Assembly: GCA_001534745.1 (NCBI GenBank)
Contig: CP013997.1
Span: 310,001 to 374,000 of the forward strand
DNA from: Pseudomonas monteilii
GTDB taxonomy: Bacteria > Pseudomonadota > Gammaproteobacteria > Pseudomonadales > Pseudomonadaceae
Reading direction: 5' to 3'
DNA: 64,000 bases
Below, one piece after another: positions 52,363-61,869 of the stretch. The position numbers and the translations under genes were made by a program. The notes under the pieces were generated by a model that was not told the DNA's origin, ran no database searches, and worked only from the letters and a program-made list of their open reading frames with translations. Numbering within the stretch: position 1 is the stretch's first letter; every line of letters begins with the position of its first letter.

Positions 52363-54345
52363 TCACGCGCCAGATGAGGTCGGGTTTTGTGCAGAGATGT
52401 TCCGGCTGAGCAGTTCGCGCAGCTGGTTCTTTTCCTCCGCGCTCAAGTCGCTTTGACGCGCTTTCCTGAGCAGATGTTCCAAGGATCGTTCGCGCTGACG
52501 GGCGGACAATCGAGTAATGGTGTCGAAAAACTGTTGTTCAAGGTTGTCGGCGTCGATCAGCCATTCCTTCTCGGCCAAGGCCCGCAACAACCGCCCCTGT
52601 TCGGTACCGTGCCAGCGTGCGATCAACTGCAGCGAACGCAGGTCAGGGTTCTTCTGCAAGGCTTCGAGCAGGGCCACCAGCAATTGCGCGTAGAGGTGGT
52701 CCTCGGCGGCGAAATGGCTGGCATCTTCGACCTTCCTGGCCAGTTGCGGGTGATGCAGCAGGCTGCGCAGGGCAGCCAGCGTCGGCGGCTCCACGGGGGC
52801 CGGCACACGGGGCGGCGCCTCCTGGCGCTGGCCGTCGCGCTGCCAGGGTTTCTTGCCCTTCTTGTCCCAGGGCTTGCCGTCCCACGGCTTCTTGCCACCG
52901 GCCGAGGGCGTCGCCCAGGCGGGCTGCGCAGCGCCTTGATCGAAGGCATAGGGGTCGAACGCGTCCGTGTCGGGCAGGTAGCCGGGCGGTGCGCCATAGT
53001 CCGGCCCCGGCTCGTAGCCGGGTGGGCTGTCGGCAGGGGCGCGCTGGGCCATCTCTTCGATCTGCTGCAGGTCCAGGCCGGTGATTTCCTTGAGCCGGTT
53101 GCGCATCAAGGCGCGCAGGTTGGCCCCGGGTACCTTGTCGATCAACGGCGCGGCCAGCGTCACCATGTGCGCCTTGCCCTCCAGCGAGCGGGGGTCGGCC
53201 TCCAGGCTCAGCTGCTCGAAGAAGTAGTCGGCCAGGGGTTGCGCATGCTGCTGGATGCGGGCCCGGAAGGCATCGGTGCCCTCGGCGCGCACCAGGGTGT
53301 CGGGGTCCTCGCCTTCGGGCAGGAACAGGAAGCGCGCACGCCGTCCGTCCTGCAGGCTCGACAGGGTCGACTCCAGCGCACGCCAGGCGGCCTTGCGCCC
53401 GGCCTGATCGCCGTCGAAGCAGAACAGCACGTGCGGCACCACCCGGAACAGGCGCTTGAGGTGTTCTTCGCTGGTGGCCGTGCCCAGGGTCGCCACGGCA
53501 TTGCGCAGGCCTTGCTGGGCCAGGGCGATGACGTCCATGTAGCCCTCGACCACGATGATCTCGTCGAGGTTGCGGTTGAACTTGCGCGCCTCGTACAGCC
53601 CGTACAGCTCCTGACCCTTGTGGAAGACCGGCGTCTCCGGCGAGTTCAGGTACTTGGGCTTGTCGTCGCCGAGCACGCGGCCACCGAAGGCGATGACCCG
53701 GCCACGGGTGTCGCGGATCGGAAACATCACCCGGTCACGGAAACGATCGTAGCGCTTGCCGCTGTCGGCGTTCTCGATCAGCAGGCCGGCATCGATCATG
53801 GCCTTTTGCTGCAAGCTGTCGCTGCCCAGGTGCTTGCCCAGGTTGTCCCAGCCAGGCGGAGCGAAGCCCAGGCCGAAATCCCGGGCGATCTCGCCGGACA
53901 GGCCGCGACCCTTGAGGTAGTCGACCGCGGACTTTCGCGTCGGGTGGCTGCGCAGCGCCTGGCGGTAGAACTCGGCCGCGGCTTCCAGTAGCGGGTAGAG
54001 CGGCGAGTCCACCGGTTGTCGCGGCTTCTGCCCGCGTCGGCTGTCCTCGCGCGGCACTTCCATGCCGGCCGCACGCGCCAGCTCCTCGACGGCCTGGGGG
54101 AAGTCCAGGTTGTCGTGGTCCATGATGAAGCCAAGGGCGTTGCCACCGGCGCCGCAGCCGAAGCAGTAGTAGAACTGCTTGTCGGGGCTGACGGTGAAGG
54201 ACGGGGTCTTTTCCTTGTGGAACGGGCAGCAGGCCGAATGGTTTTTGCCGGCCTTTTTCAGCTGGATGCGCGAACTCACCACGTCGACGATGTCGGTGCG
54301 GTTGAGAAGGTCGTCGATGAAGCTCTGGGGAATCAGCCCGGCCAT
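52363..54345 (-). CDS. dnaG: DNA primase
   Basis: A 660-residue primase that makes RNA primers at the replication fork. The zinc-binding domain is CPFHKEKTPSFTV with YYCFGCG (CHC2 type). The TOPRIM core has VVEGYMDVIALAQQGLRNAV, LFCFDGDQAGRKAAWRAL (Asp-Gly-Asp), and the C-terminal DnaB-interacting domain ends the protein. A linker of about 60 residues rich in Pro, Gly and Lys (KKPWDGKPWDKKGKKPWQ) is unusual for its repetition. The start at 54345 (MAGLIPQSFIDDLL) is the family's N-terminus. Confidence 0.97.
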   Translation of the reverse strand: MAGLIPQSFIDDLLNRTDIVDVVSSRIQLKKAGKNHSACCPFHKEKTPSFTVSPDKQFYYCFGCGAGGNALGFIMDHDNLDFPQAVEELARAAGMEVPREDSRRGQKPRQPVDSPLYPLLEAAAEFYRQALRSHPTRKSAVDYLKGRGLSGEIARDFGLGFAPPGWDNLGKHLGSDSLQQKAMIDAGLLIENADSGKRYDRFRDRVMFPIRDTRGRVIAFGGRVLGDDKPKYLNSPETPVFHKGQELYGLYEARKFNRNLDEIIVVEGYMDVIALAQQGLRNAVATLGTATSEEHLKRLFRVVPHVLFCFDGDQAGRKAAWRALESTLSSLQDGRRARFLFLPEGEDPDTLVRAEGTDAFRARIQQHAQPLADYFFEQLSLEADPRSLEGKAHMVTLAAPLIDKVPGANLRALMRNRLKEITGLDLQQIEEMAQRAPADSPPGYEPGPDYGAPPGYLPDTDAFDPYAFDQGAAQPAWATPSAGGKKPWDGKPWDKKGKKPWQRDGQRQEAPPRVPAPVEPPTLAALRSLLHHPQLARKVEDASHFAAEDHLYAQLLVALLEALQKNPDLRSLQLIARWHGTEQGRLLRALAEKEWLIDADNLEQQFFDTITRLSARQRERSLEHLLRKARQSDLSAEEKNQLRELLSRNISAQNPTSSGA

Positions 54346-54625
54346 GGCAGTCTCGTCATCTGGCAACTGCAAGTCTAAGCGCGAAAACGCGGTTCGAGGC
54401 GAGTGATGCTAAATACATGAGGGGAGGTGTGCTCGCCGGCAGCCACGAAGGCCCGTCAGTGAGGACGTGCACGACTGGTCATGGACCAGCTCTGACGTAG
54501 AATACCGCTTGCCCGCTGGCTTCTGCCGGGGCACCCAAGGCGCATGGCCCAAGGCTTGAATCGACCGCTGCCATCGGCCCGGTGCATGACCGGGCAGGGC
54601 AGAAGCTGTGCGATGAACGCCTGTA

Positions 54626-54841
54626 TTAGTACAGACGAACGGCGCGGCGCTGTTCGCGCTGGACTTTCTTGGCGTGACGCTTGACGGCTGCAGCAGCCTT
54701 GCGCTTGCGCTCGGAAGTCGGCTTCTCGTAAAACTCGCGGCTACGAACTTCAGCCAGTACACCGGCTTTTTCGCAGGAGCGCTTGAAACGACGCAGAGCT
54801 ACGTCGAAGGGTTCGTTCTCTTTAACTTTGACGGCTGGCAT
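54626..54841 (-). CDS. rpsU: 30S ribosomal protein S21
   Basis: The 71-residue S21, which helps 30S subunits start on messenger [23 protein letters not shown] with [20 protein letters not shown] and a basic C-terminus is complete. It heads the macromolecular-synthesis operon, with a 280-bp gap before dnaG that likely contains attenuation or internal promoter signals, although I cannot pinpoint one. It diverges from tsaD over 203 bp. Confidence 0.98.
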
Positions 54842-55044
54842 CCAGGGCTACCTTAATTCATTACCGGGGTGGACGTTACTCCTGAACAAAAGGTGCGCTG
54901 GAGAACGTCGGTTTTCAAGGGTTGCGGATGTTAACCCCTGGCGCGCCGGAATGCAAAGCCTCTGATCGAAAACCGCTGGTCGGCACCCGACACGCGGACT
55001 ATCATGCGCGCCTTCGAATTGAGCCGCCGACAGGCACGGGACCC

Positions 55045-56070
55045 ATGCTAGTACTGGGATTGGAAACATCATGCGACGAAACCGGCGTCGCATTGTACGA
55101 CAGCGAGCGTGGCCTGCTGGCCGACGCGCTGTTCAGCCAGATCGACCTGCACCGCGTCTATGGCGGCGTGGTGCCCGAGCTGGCCTCGCGCGACCACGTC
55201 AAGCGCATGCTGCCGCTGATCCGCGAGGTCCTGCAAGAGGCAGGGCGCGTACCCACCGACATCGACGCCATCGCCTACACCGCCGGCCCTGGACTGGTCG
55301 GTGCCCTGCTGGTCGGTGCCTCGTGTGCCCAGGCACTGGCGTTCGCCTGGGGCATCCCGGCGATCGGTGTGCACCATATGGAAGGCCACCTGCTGGCGCC
55401 CATGCTCGAGGCGCAGCCGCCGCAGTTCCCGTTCGTCGCCTTGCTGGTGTCCGGTGGGCACACCCAGCTGGTGCGCGTCGATGGTATCGGTCAGTACGCC
55501 TTGCTGGGTGAAAGCCTGGACGATGCGGCGGGCGAGGCGTTCGACAAGACCGCCAAGCTGATGGGCCTCAACTACCCGGGCGGGCCGGAGATCGCGCGCC
55601 TGGCCGAGCAGGGCACCCCGGGGCGCTTCGTGTTCCCTCGGCCGATGACCGACCGTCCGGGCCTGGCGTTCAGTTTCAGCGGGCTGAAGACCTTCGCCCT
55701 CAACACCTGGCAGCACTGCCAGCAGGTTGGCGATGACGGCGAGCAGACGCGCTGCGACGTGGCCCTGGCCTTCCAGCAGGCCGTGGTCGAAACCCTGACC
55801 ATCAAGTGCAAGCGCGCGCTCAAGCAGACCGGCCTCAAGCGTCTGGTCATCGCCGGTGGGGTCAGCGCCAACAAGGCCCTGCGTCTGTCGCTGGAGCAGA
55901 TGCTGGGCGATCTCAAGGGCGCCGTCTACTACGCACGCCCGCAGTTCTGCACCGACAACGGCGCGATGATCGCCTACGCCGGTTGCCAGCGACTGCTGGC
56001 CGGGCAGCGTCAGGACCTGGCGATCAGCGTGCAGGCGCGCTGGCCGATGGAGCAGTTGCCTGCGCTCTGA
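55045..56070 (+). CDS. tsaD: tRNA t6A37 threonylcarbamoyltransferase TsaD
   Basis: A 341-residue ASKHA-fold enzyme that transfers the threonylcarbamoyl group to A37 of ANN-decoding tRNAs with TsaB and Tsa[21 protein letters not shown] is the start, [13 protein letters not shown] has the metal-binding His pair, and VSGGHTQLV and [13 protein letters not shown] are ATP-site motifs. I chose the ATG at 55045, where homologues start, over the 41-residue extension. It is followed by plsY in the opposite direction. Confidence 0.96.
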   Translation: MLVLGLETSCDETGVALYDSERGLLADALFSQIDLHRVYGGVVPELASRDHVKRMLPLIREVLQEAGRVPTDIDAIAYTAGPGLVGALLVGASCAQALAFAWGIPAIGVHHMEGHLLAPMLEAQPPQFPFVALLVSGGHTQLVRVDGIGQYALLGESLDDAAGEAFDKTAKLMGLNYPGGPEIARLAEQGTPGRFVFPRPMTDRPGLAFSFSGLKTFALNTWQHCQQVGDDGEQTRCDVALAFQQAVVETLTIKCKRALKQTGLKRLVIAGGVSANKALRLSLEQMLGDLKGAVYYARPQFCTDNGAMIAYAGCQRLLAGQRQDLAISVQARWPMEQLPAL

Positions 56071-56087
56071 CGCTCCCGGTGTCGAGG

Positions 56088-56657
56088 TCAGAAATGTCGT
56101 TCACGACCCGAGAACAGGTCGCGCAGGTTGCGACGGTGGCGCCAGACGATCAGTACAGTGAGCACGGTCGCCGGCAACAGGGCGTCCGGCTCGCGCCAGG
56201 CCAGCAATGGCAGGATCAGCGGGGTGGCGATCAAGGCAGCCAGCGAGCTGGTGCGGGTCAGGTAGAGGGTCAGCGACCAGACCACCATCGCCAACAGCGC
56301 GGCGGGTGGATAGACCCCCAGCAGCAGGCCGGCCGCCGTAGCCACGCCCTTGCCGCCCTTGAACCGGAAGTACAGTGGATACAGGTGGCCGAGCACCGCG
56401 CACAGGCCGATCCAGGTCTGCGCCTGCAGGTCCAGGCCGACCTGGCGCGCGATCAGTACCGGCGCAAGCCCCTTGCACAGGTCGCCCAGCAGCGTCAGGA
56501 TCGCCAACTTGCGTCCGGCCAGGCGTAGCATGTTGGTGGCGCCTGCATTGCCGGAGCCATTGACGCGCGGGTCGGGTCGGCCATTGAGCTGGCTCAGCAC
56601 AATGGCGAAGGACAGCGAGCCGAGCAAATAGGCGAGCAGCGCCAATGACCAAAACAT
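56088..56657 (-). CDS. plsY: Glycerol-3-phosphate acyltransferase PlsY
   Basis: A 189-residue inner-membrane enzyme that transfers the acyl group from acyl-phosphate to glycerol-3-phosphate. [16 protein letters not shown] is a first helix, and [17 protein letters not shown] and [12 protein letters not shown] are the two active-site loops. About five transmembrane helices are evident and the C-terminus is Arg-rich. It converges on tsaD and diverges from folB by 74 bp. Confidence 0.95.
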   Translation of the reverse strand: MFWSLALLAYLLGSLSFAIVLSQLNGRPDPRVNGSGNAGATNMLRLAGRKLAILTLLGDLCKGLAPVLIARQVGLDLQAQTWIGLCAVLGHLYPLYFRFKGGKGVATAAGLLLGVYPPAALLAMVVWSLTLYLTRTSSLAALIATPLILPLLAWREPDALLPATVLTVLIVWRHRRNLRDLFSGRERHF

Positions 56658-56731
56658 GCTAACTATTCCGGGCGAGGACGCCCTGATTCTAACGGCGCCC
56701 GTCGCCCTTGTCGTGCTGTGGAGAGAAGTGC

Positions 56732-57088
56732 TTGGACAGAGTGTTCATCGAAGGCCTGGAAGTCGACACCGTGATCGGCGCCTATGACTGGGAGCGCGAC
56801 ATTCGTCAGTGCCTGCGCCTGGACCTGAGCTTCGCCTGGGACAACCGGCCCGCCGCGGCGGGCGACGACCTGAGCCTGGCGCTGGACTATGCCAGTGTCT
56901 CGACGCGCATCCAGGCATTCGCCGAGCAGGCCCGCTTCGAGCTGGTCGAGACCTTCGCCGAGCGTCTGGCGGCGGTCCTGATGGCCGAGTTTGGCATCCC
57001 CTGGTTGCGCCTGCGCCTGACCAAGCCTGGCGCGGTGCCGGCTGCGCGTGGTGGGGTGGGTGTGGAGATCGAACGCGGATGTCTGTGA
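56732..57088 (+). CDS. folB: Dihydroneopterin aldolase
   Basis: A 118-residue folate-pathway enzyme that splits dihydroneopterin. [20 protein letters not shown] is the family start and [20 protein letters not shown] the C-terminal motif. The start is a TTG at 56732 with GAGAGAAG just upstream; an earlier ATG-like option (56708) would add eight residues not found in the family. It overlaps folK by ten bases, so the two are coupled. Confidence 0.92.
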   Translation: MDRVFIEGLEVDTVIGAYDWERDIRQCLRLDLSFAWDNRPAAAGDDLSLALDYASVSTRIQAFAEQARFELVETFAERLAAVLMAEFGIPWLRLRLTKPGAVPAARGGVGVEIERGCL

Positions 57089-57600
57089 GTACCGTCTACC
57101 TGGGGCTGGGCAGCAACGTCGAGCGCGAGACGCACCTGTGCGCGGGCCTCGACGCGCTGGCCGGTATCCTCGACGGCATGCGCTGCTCGCCGGTGTTCGA
57201 GAGCCAGGCCGTGGGCATCAAGAGCGGGCCGTTCTACAACCTGGTGGTGACCGGCCAGACGCGGTTGCCGCTGATAGAGCTGGACCGCCGGCTCAAGTTC
57301 ATCGAGGCCGACAACGGTCGCTATGCACCGGACCGCAAGGGCCTGCCCCTGGACATCGATGTGCTGATGTTCGACGACCTGAACGGCACCTTCGACGGCC
57401 TGGTCCTGCCCCGTGCCGAAATCCTGAAAAATGCCTTCGTCCTGTGGCCATTGTCGCTGATCGCCCCGAATGTGGTGCACCCGGTCGTGGGCAAGCCCTT
57501 GGCCGAACTGTGGGCGCAGGCACGGATCGACCAGGTGCTCAAGCCCGTGCCGTTCCAATGGCGCGGCCAGCCGCTGACGCCGGTCCTGCACGCCGACTGA
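57079..57600 (+). CDS. folK: 2-amino-4-hydroxy-6-hydroxymethyldihydropteridine diphosphokinase
   Basis: A 173-residue pterin pyrophosphokinase. VYLGLGSNVERETHL, YNLVVTGQTRLPLIELDRRL and the PPPK signature RKGLPLDIDVLMFDDL are in order, followed by LVLPRAEILKNAFVLWPLSL. It overlaps folB. The start at 57079 gives the usual length. A second folK with panB/pcnB is normal elsewhere in Pseudomonas, so this may be a paralogue. Confidence 0.93.
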   Translation: MSVSTVYLGLGSNVERETHLCAGLDALAGILDGMRCSPVFESQAVGIKSGPFYNLVVTGQTRLPLIELDRRLKFIEADNGRYAPDRKGLPLDIDVLMFDDLNGTFDGLVLPRAEILKNAFVLWPLSLIAPNVVHPVVGKPLAELWAQARIDQVLKPVPFQWRGQPLTPVLHAD

Positions 57601-57618
57601 CCGCGCCGTAGGTAGCCT

Positions 57619-58803
57619 TCAGGCTTCGCCGTGGGCACGCCTGAAGGCGTCCAGCGCCGCCAGTCGCTCGGCCTTCATCGCTTCGCCCAGCGCCGGGCCT
57701 GTCAGGCCTCGCTCGACCAGGGGCCTGGCCTGCACGGCGCGCGCTGCAGTAGCGGCGCCACGCAGGTAATCACCCGGCGCGTAATCCTCTGATCTTGAAT
57801 CGGCAGCGGCCCGTGCCTGGGTCTGGCAGGCTTCAATGAATGCCTCGAAGCGTTGAGGTCGACGGTAGACGTCGAAGCGCTGCAGCATCTCCAGCAGCGC
57901 TTCGGCCGACAGCGTCAAAGCGCGATGACCTTCTCCCTGGAACTGAGCCACCAGCGCTGCCAGTTCCTGACATTCCCGGGGCACCTTGAACCGTCGGCTG
58001 ACGGCGTCGATGGCACTCAGGTCGGCCTGATCAGAGGCATCCGGGTCCGTGCATCCGATGTGATGCAGCAGGCACGCCCAACGTACCGGCAAGGGCTGCT
58101 CGTCACGCGCCGCCTGTGCCAGCACGGCCAGAGTCCGCTCCCCGCGTGAAGCCACCGGGGCGAACAGCGCATCCAGTTCGGGCATCAGGTGCGCCAGTGC
58201 TCCACACTCGCGCAACACCTGGATGAACACCTGGGGCTGGGTTTCCATCAAGGCCCGTTCGATCTCCTTCCAGCTGCGCTCGGCGGTCAGGGCGTGCAGC
58301 TCTCCCGAGTCGCTGATCTGGCGCATCAAGGCCAAGGTCTCGTCGGCAATCCGAAAGCCCAGGGGCGCGTAACGCGCGGCGAAGCGGGCCACGCGCAGCA
58401 CGCGCAAGGGATCTTCGGCGAAGGCCGGCGATACATGGCGCAGCCAGCGTCGTTCGAGGTCCTGGCGGCCGTGGTAGGGATCGTGCAGCACGCCCTGCGG
58501 GTCTTCGGCCATGGCGTTGATGGTCAGGTCCCGGCGCATCAGGTCCTGTTCGAGCGTGACGTCGGGGCTGGCGTGGAACGTGAACCCTCCATAGCCGCGC
58601 CCACTCTTGCGCTCGGTCCTGGCCAGCGCGTATTCCTCGCCCGTGGCAGGATGAAGGAAGACGGGAAAGTCCGCGCCCACGGGACGATAGCCGAGCGCCT
58701 GCATCTGTTCGACGCTGGCGCCTACCACTAGCCAGTCGATATCGCTCACGGGCAAGCCGAGCAAGCGGTCGCGCACGGCGCCGCCCACTTTGTAGATGTG
58801 CAT
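57619..58803 (-). CDS. cca: CCA-adding tRNA nucleotidyltransferase
   Basis: A 394-residue class II nucleotidyltransferase that builds or repairs the 3' CCA of tRNAs. [20 protein letters not shown] has the catalytic Asp pair (SDID), [12 protein letters not shown] follows, and [20 protein letters not shown] is the neck motif. The C-terminal region lacks a clear HD phosphohydrolase pattern (only [11 protein letters not shown]), so repair-type phosphatase activity is doubtful. It converges on folK by 18 bp. Confidence 0.93.
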   Translation of the reverse strand: MHIYKVGGAVRDRLLGLPVSDIDWLVVGASVEQMQALGYRPVGADFPVFLHPATGEEYALARTERKSGRGYGGFTFHASPDVTLEQDLMRRDLTINAMAEDPQGVLHDPYHGRQDLERRWLRHVSPAFAEDPLRVLRVARFAARYAPLGFRIADETLALMRQISDSGELHALTAERSWKEIERALMETQPQVFIQVLRECGALAHLMPELDALFAPVASRGERTLAVLAQAARDEQPLPVRWACLLHHIGCTDPDASDQADLSAIDAVSRRFKVPRECQELAALVAQFQGEGHRALTLSAEALLEMLQRFDVYRRPQRFEAFIEACQTQARAAADSRSEDYAPGDYLRGAATAARAVQARPLVERGLTGPALGEAMKAERLAALDAFRRAHGEA

Positions 58804-58857
58804 GTGTCACCTCCAGTGCGGCCCACAGGATACCCTGTCGGCCGCCAGGGGGCGCAT

Positions 58858-60417
58858 TCAGATGTGGGCGATACCACTGGGCGGGCGCAGCTCGCCACCC
58901 TCGCGTTCGTTCTGCGAAGGCATGTGGTGGGTCTTGACGACCTTGTCGCCCTGCACGGACTCCAGATGGATACCGAAGCCCCACAAGCGGTGCAGGTGCT
59001 TGAGGACCTCGTCGGTCGACTCGCCCAGCGGCTTGCGGTTGTGCTGCTGATGGCGCAGGGTCAGCGAGCGATCGCCACGCCGGTCGATGCTCCAGATCTG
59101 CACGTTGGGTTCACGGTTGCCCAGGTTGTACTGCGCCGCCAAGCTCTCGCGGATGGTGCGATAGCCGTCATCGTCGTGAATGGCCGGGACCGTCAGGTCA
59201 TCGCGCTGATCATCGTCGAGAATGCTGAACAGCTTCAGGTCGCGAATCACCTTGGGCGACAGATACTGCAGGATGAAGCTCTCGTCCTTGAAGCTGCTCA
59301 TGGCGAACTTGACGGTGGCCAGCCAGTCGCTGCCGGCGATGTCGGGGAACCAGCGTCGATCTTCCTCGGTAGGGTGCTCGCAGATCCGGCGAATGTCGGT
59401 GTACATGGCGAAGCCCAGCGCGTAAGGGTTGATGCCGCTGTAGTAGGGGCTGTCGAAGCCTGGCTGGAACACCACGCTGGTGTGGGACTGCAAGAACTCC
59501 ATCATGAAGCCGTCGGTCACCAGCCCTTCGTCGTACAGGTCGTTCATCAGGGTGTAGTGCCAGAACGTCGCCCACCCTTCGTTCATCACCTGGGTCTGCC
59601 GTTGCGGGTAGAAGTACTGGGCGATCTTGCGCACGATGCGCACCACTTCGCGCTGCCAGGGCTCGAGCAGCGGGGCATGCTTCTCGATGAAGTAGAGGAT
59701 GTTCTCCTGTGGCTCGGCCGGGAAGCGCGCCTCGTCGTGCTCGCTGATCTTCTCGGCGCTTCTGGGGATGGTGCGCCAAAGGTCGTTGATCTGTCGTTGC
59801 AGGTGCTCTTCACGGTCCTTCTGGCGCCGACGTTCTTCTTCCGCGGAAATCGGGTAGGGACGCTTGTAGCGGTCGACCCCGTAGTTCATCAGGGCATGAC
59901 AGGAGTCGATCAGGTCCTCCACCGCATCGATGCCATGGCGCTCCTCGCACTGCGCGATGTACTGCTTGGCGAACACCAGGTAGTCGATGATCGAGCTGGC
60001 ATCGGTCCAGGTGCGGAACAGGTAGTTGCCCTTGAAGAAGCTGTTGTGGCCATAGCAGGCATGGGCGATGACCAGTGCCTGCATGCACATGGTGTTCTCT
60101 TCCATAAGGTAGGCGATGCACGGATCGGAGTTGATCACGATCTCGTAGGCCAGGCCCATCTGCCCACGGGTGTAGGACTTCTCGGTGCTGAGGAACTGCT
60201 TGCCGTAGGACCAGTGGTGGTAGCCCAGGGGCATGCCGACGGACGCATAGGCGTCCATCATCTGTTCGGCAGTGATCACCTCGATCTGGTTGGGATAGGT
60301 GTCCAGCGCATAGCGCTCGGCCAGGCGGCTGATTTCACGGTCGTAGGTGCGGATCAGGTCGAAGGTCCACTCGGACCCCGTCGAGATCGGCTGGCGTCGC
60401 TGTTCTCTGGCGCTCAT
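58858..60417 (-). CDS. SpoVR family protein
   Basis: A 519-residue YcgB/SpoVR protein of unknown biochemistry. [35 protein letters not shown] and [19 protein letters not shown] are the family's hallmark blocks, and [14 protein letters not shown] adds an HExxH-free His pair. Its start overlaps the end of yeaH by four bases. In many proteobacteria prkA, yeaH and spoVR form one stress-linked operon and the proteins are thought to act together. Confidence 0.93.
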   Translation of the reverse strand: MSAREQRRQPISTGSEWTFDLIRTYDREISRLAERYALDTYPNQIEVITAEQMMDAYASVGMPLGYHHWSYGKQFLSTEKSYTRGQMGLAYEIVINSDPCIAYLMEENTMCMQALVIAHACYGHNSFFKGNYLFRTWTDASSIIDYLVFAKQYIAQCEERHGIDAVEDLIDSCHALMNYGVDRYKRPYPISAEEERRRQKDREEHLQRQINDLWRTIPRSAEKISEHDEARFPAEPQENILYFIEKHAPLLEPWQREVVRIVRKIAQYFYPQRQTQVMNEGWATFWHYTLMNDLYDEGLVTDGFMMEFLQSHTSVVFQPGFDSPYYSGINPYALGFAMYTDIRRICEHPTEEDRRWFPDIAGSDWLATVKFAMSSFKDESFILQYLSPKVIRDLKLFSILDDDQRDDLTVPAIHDDDGYRTIRESLAAQYNLGNREPNVQIWSIDRRGDRSLTLRHQQHNRKPLGESTDEVLKHLHRLWGFGIHLESVQGDKVVKTHHMPSQNEREGGELRPPSGIAHI

Positions 60418-61688
60418 GTGGCTAACCTGCGCTGAAAGAGTTCACGGAAGACCGGGTAGATGTCGCCGGCCGAGACCAGTTGCTGCTGAGCGAAACTGTC
60501 GGCGAAGGCGTCGGCGATGCGCTCGTATTCGTACCACAGGGCTTGGTGTTCGCGGGGCGTGATCTCGACGTACGTGTAGTACTGCACGTGCGGCATGATC
60601 TGCTTGGCCAGGATGTCCCGGCAGACCGGGGAATCGTCGTTCCAGTTGTCGCCGTCCGAGGCCTGTGCGGCGTAGATGTTCCAGTCGCTGGCCGAGTAGC
60701 GGGCGCTCATGATCTCCTGCATGAGTTTCAGGGCGCTGGAGACGATGGTGCCGCCGGTTTCCCGCGAGTAGAAGAACTCTTCCTCGTCCACTTCCCGGGC
60801 GCTGGTGTGGTGACGGATGAACACCACTTCGATGCGCTCGTAGTTCCGCTTGAGGAACAGGTACAGCAGGATGAAGAAGCGCTTGGCGATGTCCTTGGTG
60901 GCCTGGGTCATCGACCCCGAGACATCCATCAGGCAGAACATGACCGCCTTGGAGCTGGGGTTGGGTTGCTTGACCAGCAGGTTGTACTTGAGGTCGAAGG
61001 TGTCCAGGAATGGCAGACGATTGATCCGCACGCTCAAGCGTGCGATTTCGGCTTCGATCGCCTGGATGTCGGTGAAGTTGTCGGGCTCCTCGACTTTCAG
61101 CCGGGCCAGCTCGGCCTGGGCTTCGCGCAGGGCGGCGCGGCTGCTGCCGGTGAGCGCGATGCGTCGGGCATGGGCGGAGCGCAGGGTGCGGACGATGTTG
61201 ATGCGCGAGGGGTTGCCTTCGCTGCTGATGCCTGCGCGCACGGTCTTGAAGGTATCGATGCCGGTCAGGTGACGCTTGACCAGGTTGGGCAGCTCGAGGT
61301 CCTCGAACATGAACTCGAGGAACTCTTCCTGGGTGATCTGGAACACGAAGTCATCCATGCCCTCGCCACCGTTGCCAGCCTTGCCCTGGCCACTGCCGCC
61401 TCCACCCCCGCCTTGCGGACGTGGAATGCGCTCACCCGTCACGAATTCCTTGTTGCCGGGATGCACGACCGTCTGCCGTCCTCCACGGCCATGGTGCAGC
61501 ACGGGCTCGTCGATGTCCCGACCCGGGATGCTGATCTGTTCGCCGTGCTCCATGTCGGTGATGGAACGACGACTGACCGCCTCTTCGACGGCCTTCTTGA
61601 TGTGGTCACGGTAGCGCCGCAGGAACCGCTGGCGGTTGACCGTGCTCTTGTTCTTGCCGTTCAGGCGTCGGTCGATTACGTAACTCAT
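60414..61688 (-). CDS. yeaH: YeaH/DUF444 family protein
   Basis: A 424-residue protein of the DUF444 family. [20 protein letters not shown] is a vWA-like MIDAS motif (DVSGS), and an N-terminal stretch [17 protein letters not shown] is a flexible Gly linker. It sits between prkA and spoVR, with a 181-bp repeat-containing gap after prkA. A role as a binding partner of the PrkA kinase is family knowledge; the target is unknown. Confidence 0.93.
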   Translation of the reverse strand: MSYVIDRRLNGKNKSTVNRQRFLRRYRDHIKKAVEEAVSRRSITDMEHGEQISIPGRDIDEPVLHHGRGGRQTVVHPGNKEFVTGERIPRPQGGGGGGSGQGKAGNGGEGMDDFVFQITQEEFLEFMFEDLELPNLVKRHLTGIDTFKTVRAGISSEGNPSRINIVRTLRSAHARRIALTGSSRAALREAQAELARLKVEEPDNFTDIQAIEAEIARLSVRINRLPFLDTFDLKYNLLVKQPNPSSKAVMFCLMDVSGSMTQATKDIAKRFFILLYLFLKRNYERIEVVFIRHHTSAREVDEEEFFYSRETGGTIVSSALKLMQEIMSARYSASDWNIYAAQASDGDNWNDDSPVCRDILAKQIMPHVQYYTYVEITPREHQALWYEYERIADAFADSFAQQQLVSAGDIYPVFRELFQRRLAT

Positions 61689-61732
61689 GGATCCTCCGGA
61701 TGCAGCGGCACGGGGGCTGGGGGCTGCAAGCG

Positions 61733-61867
61733 GTAAGCCGCAAGCTGCAAGAAAACGCAGGTGTCGCTATCGCAGACGTCGTCACGACGTGCTCAGGTGG
61801 CGTAGCGGCAGGCATGACCCTGTCGGGTGCATGGCGTACGCCACGCTCGCTTGCCGCTTGCCGCTTC
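61733..61867. repeat. Short AAGC-rich repeats between yeaH and prkA
   Basis: GCTGCAAGCGGTAAGCCGCA (from 61733) ending AGCTGCAAG and GCTTGCCGCTTGCCGCTTCC (61848-61867) form a loose inverted pair in the gap. In the transcript they could fold and lower yeaH expression relative to prkA. Confidence 0.55.
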
Positions 61868-61869
61868 CG

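Noticed and set aside
52387..53991. A 534-codon open frame opposite dnaG, and similar long antisense frames (e.g. 58798-60435, 25967-28069)
   Set aside because: They are mirror frames of strongly coding, GC-rich genes; the residues are biased and lack motifs, and the sense genes are unambiguous.
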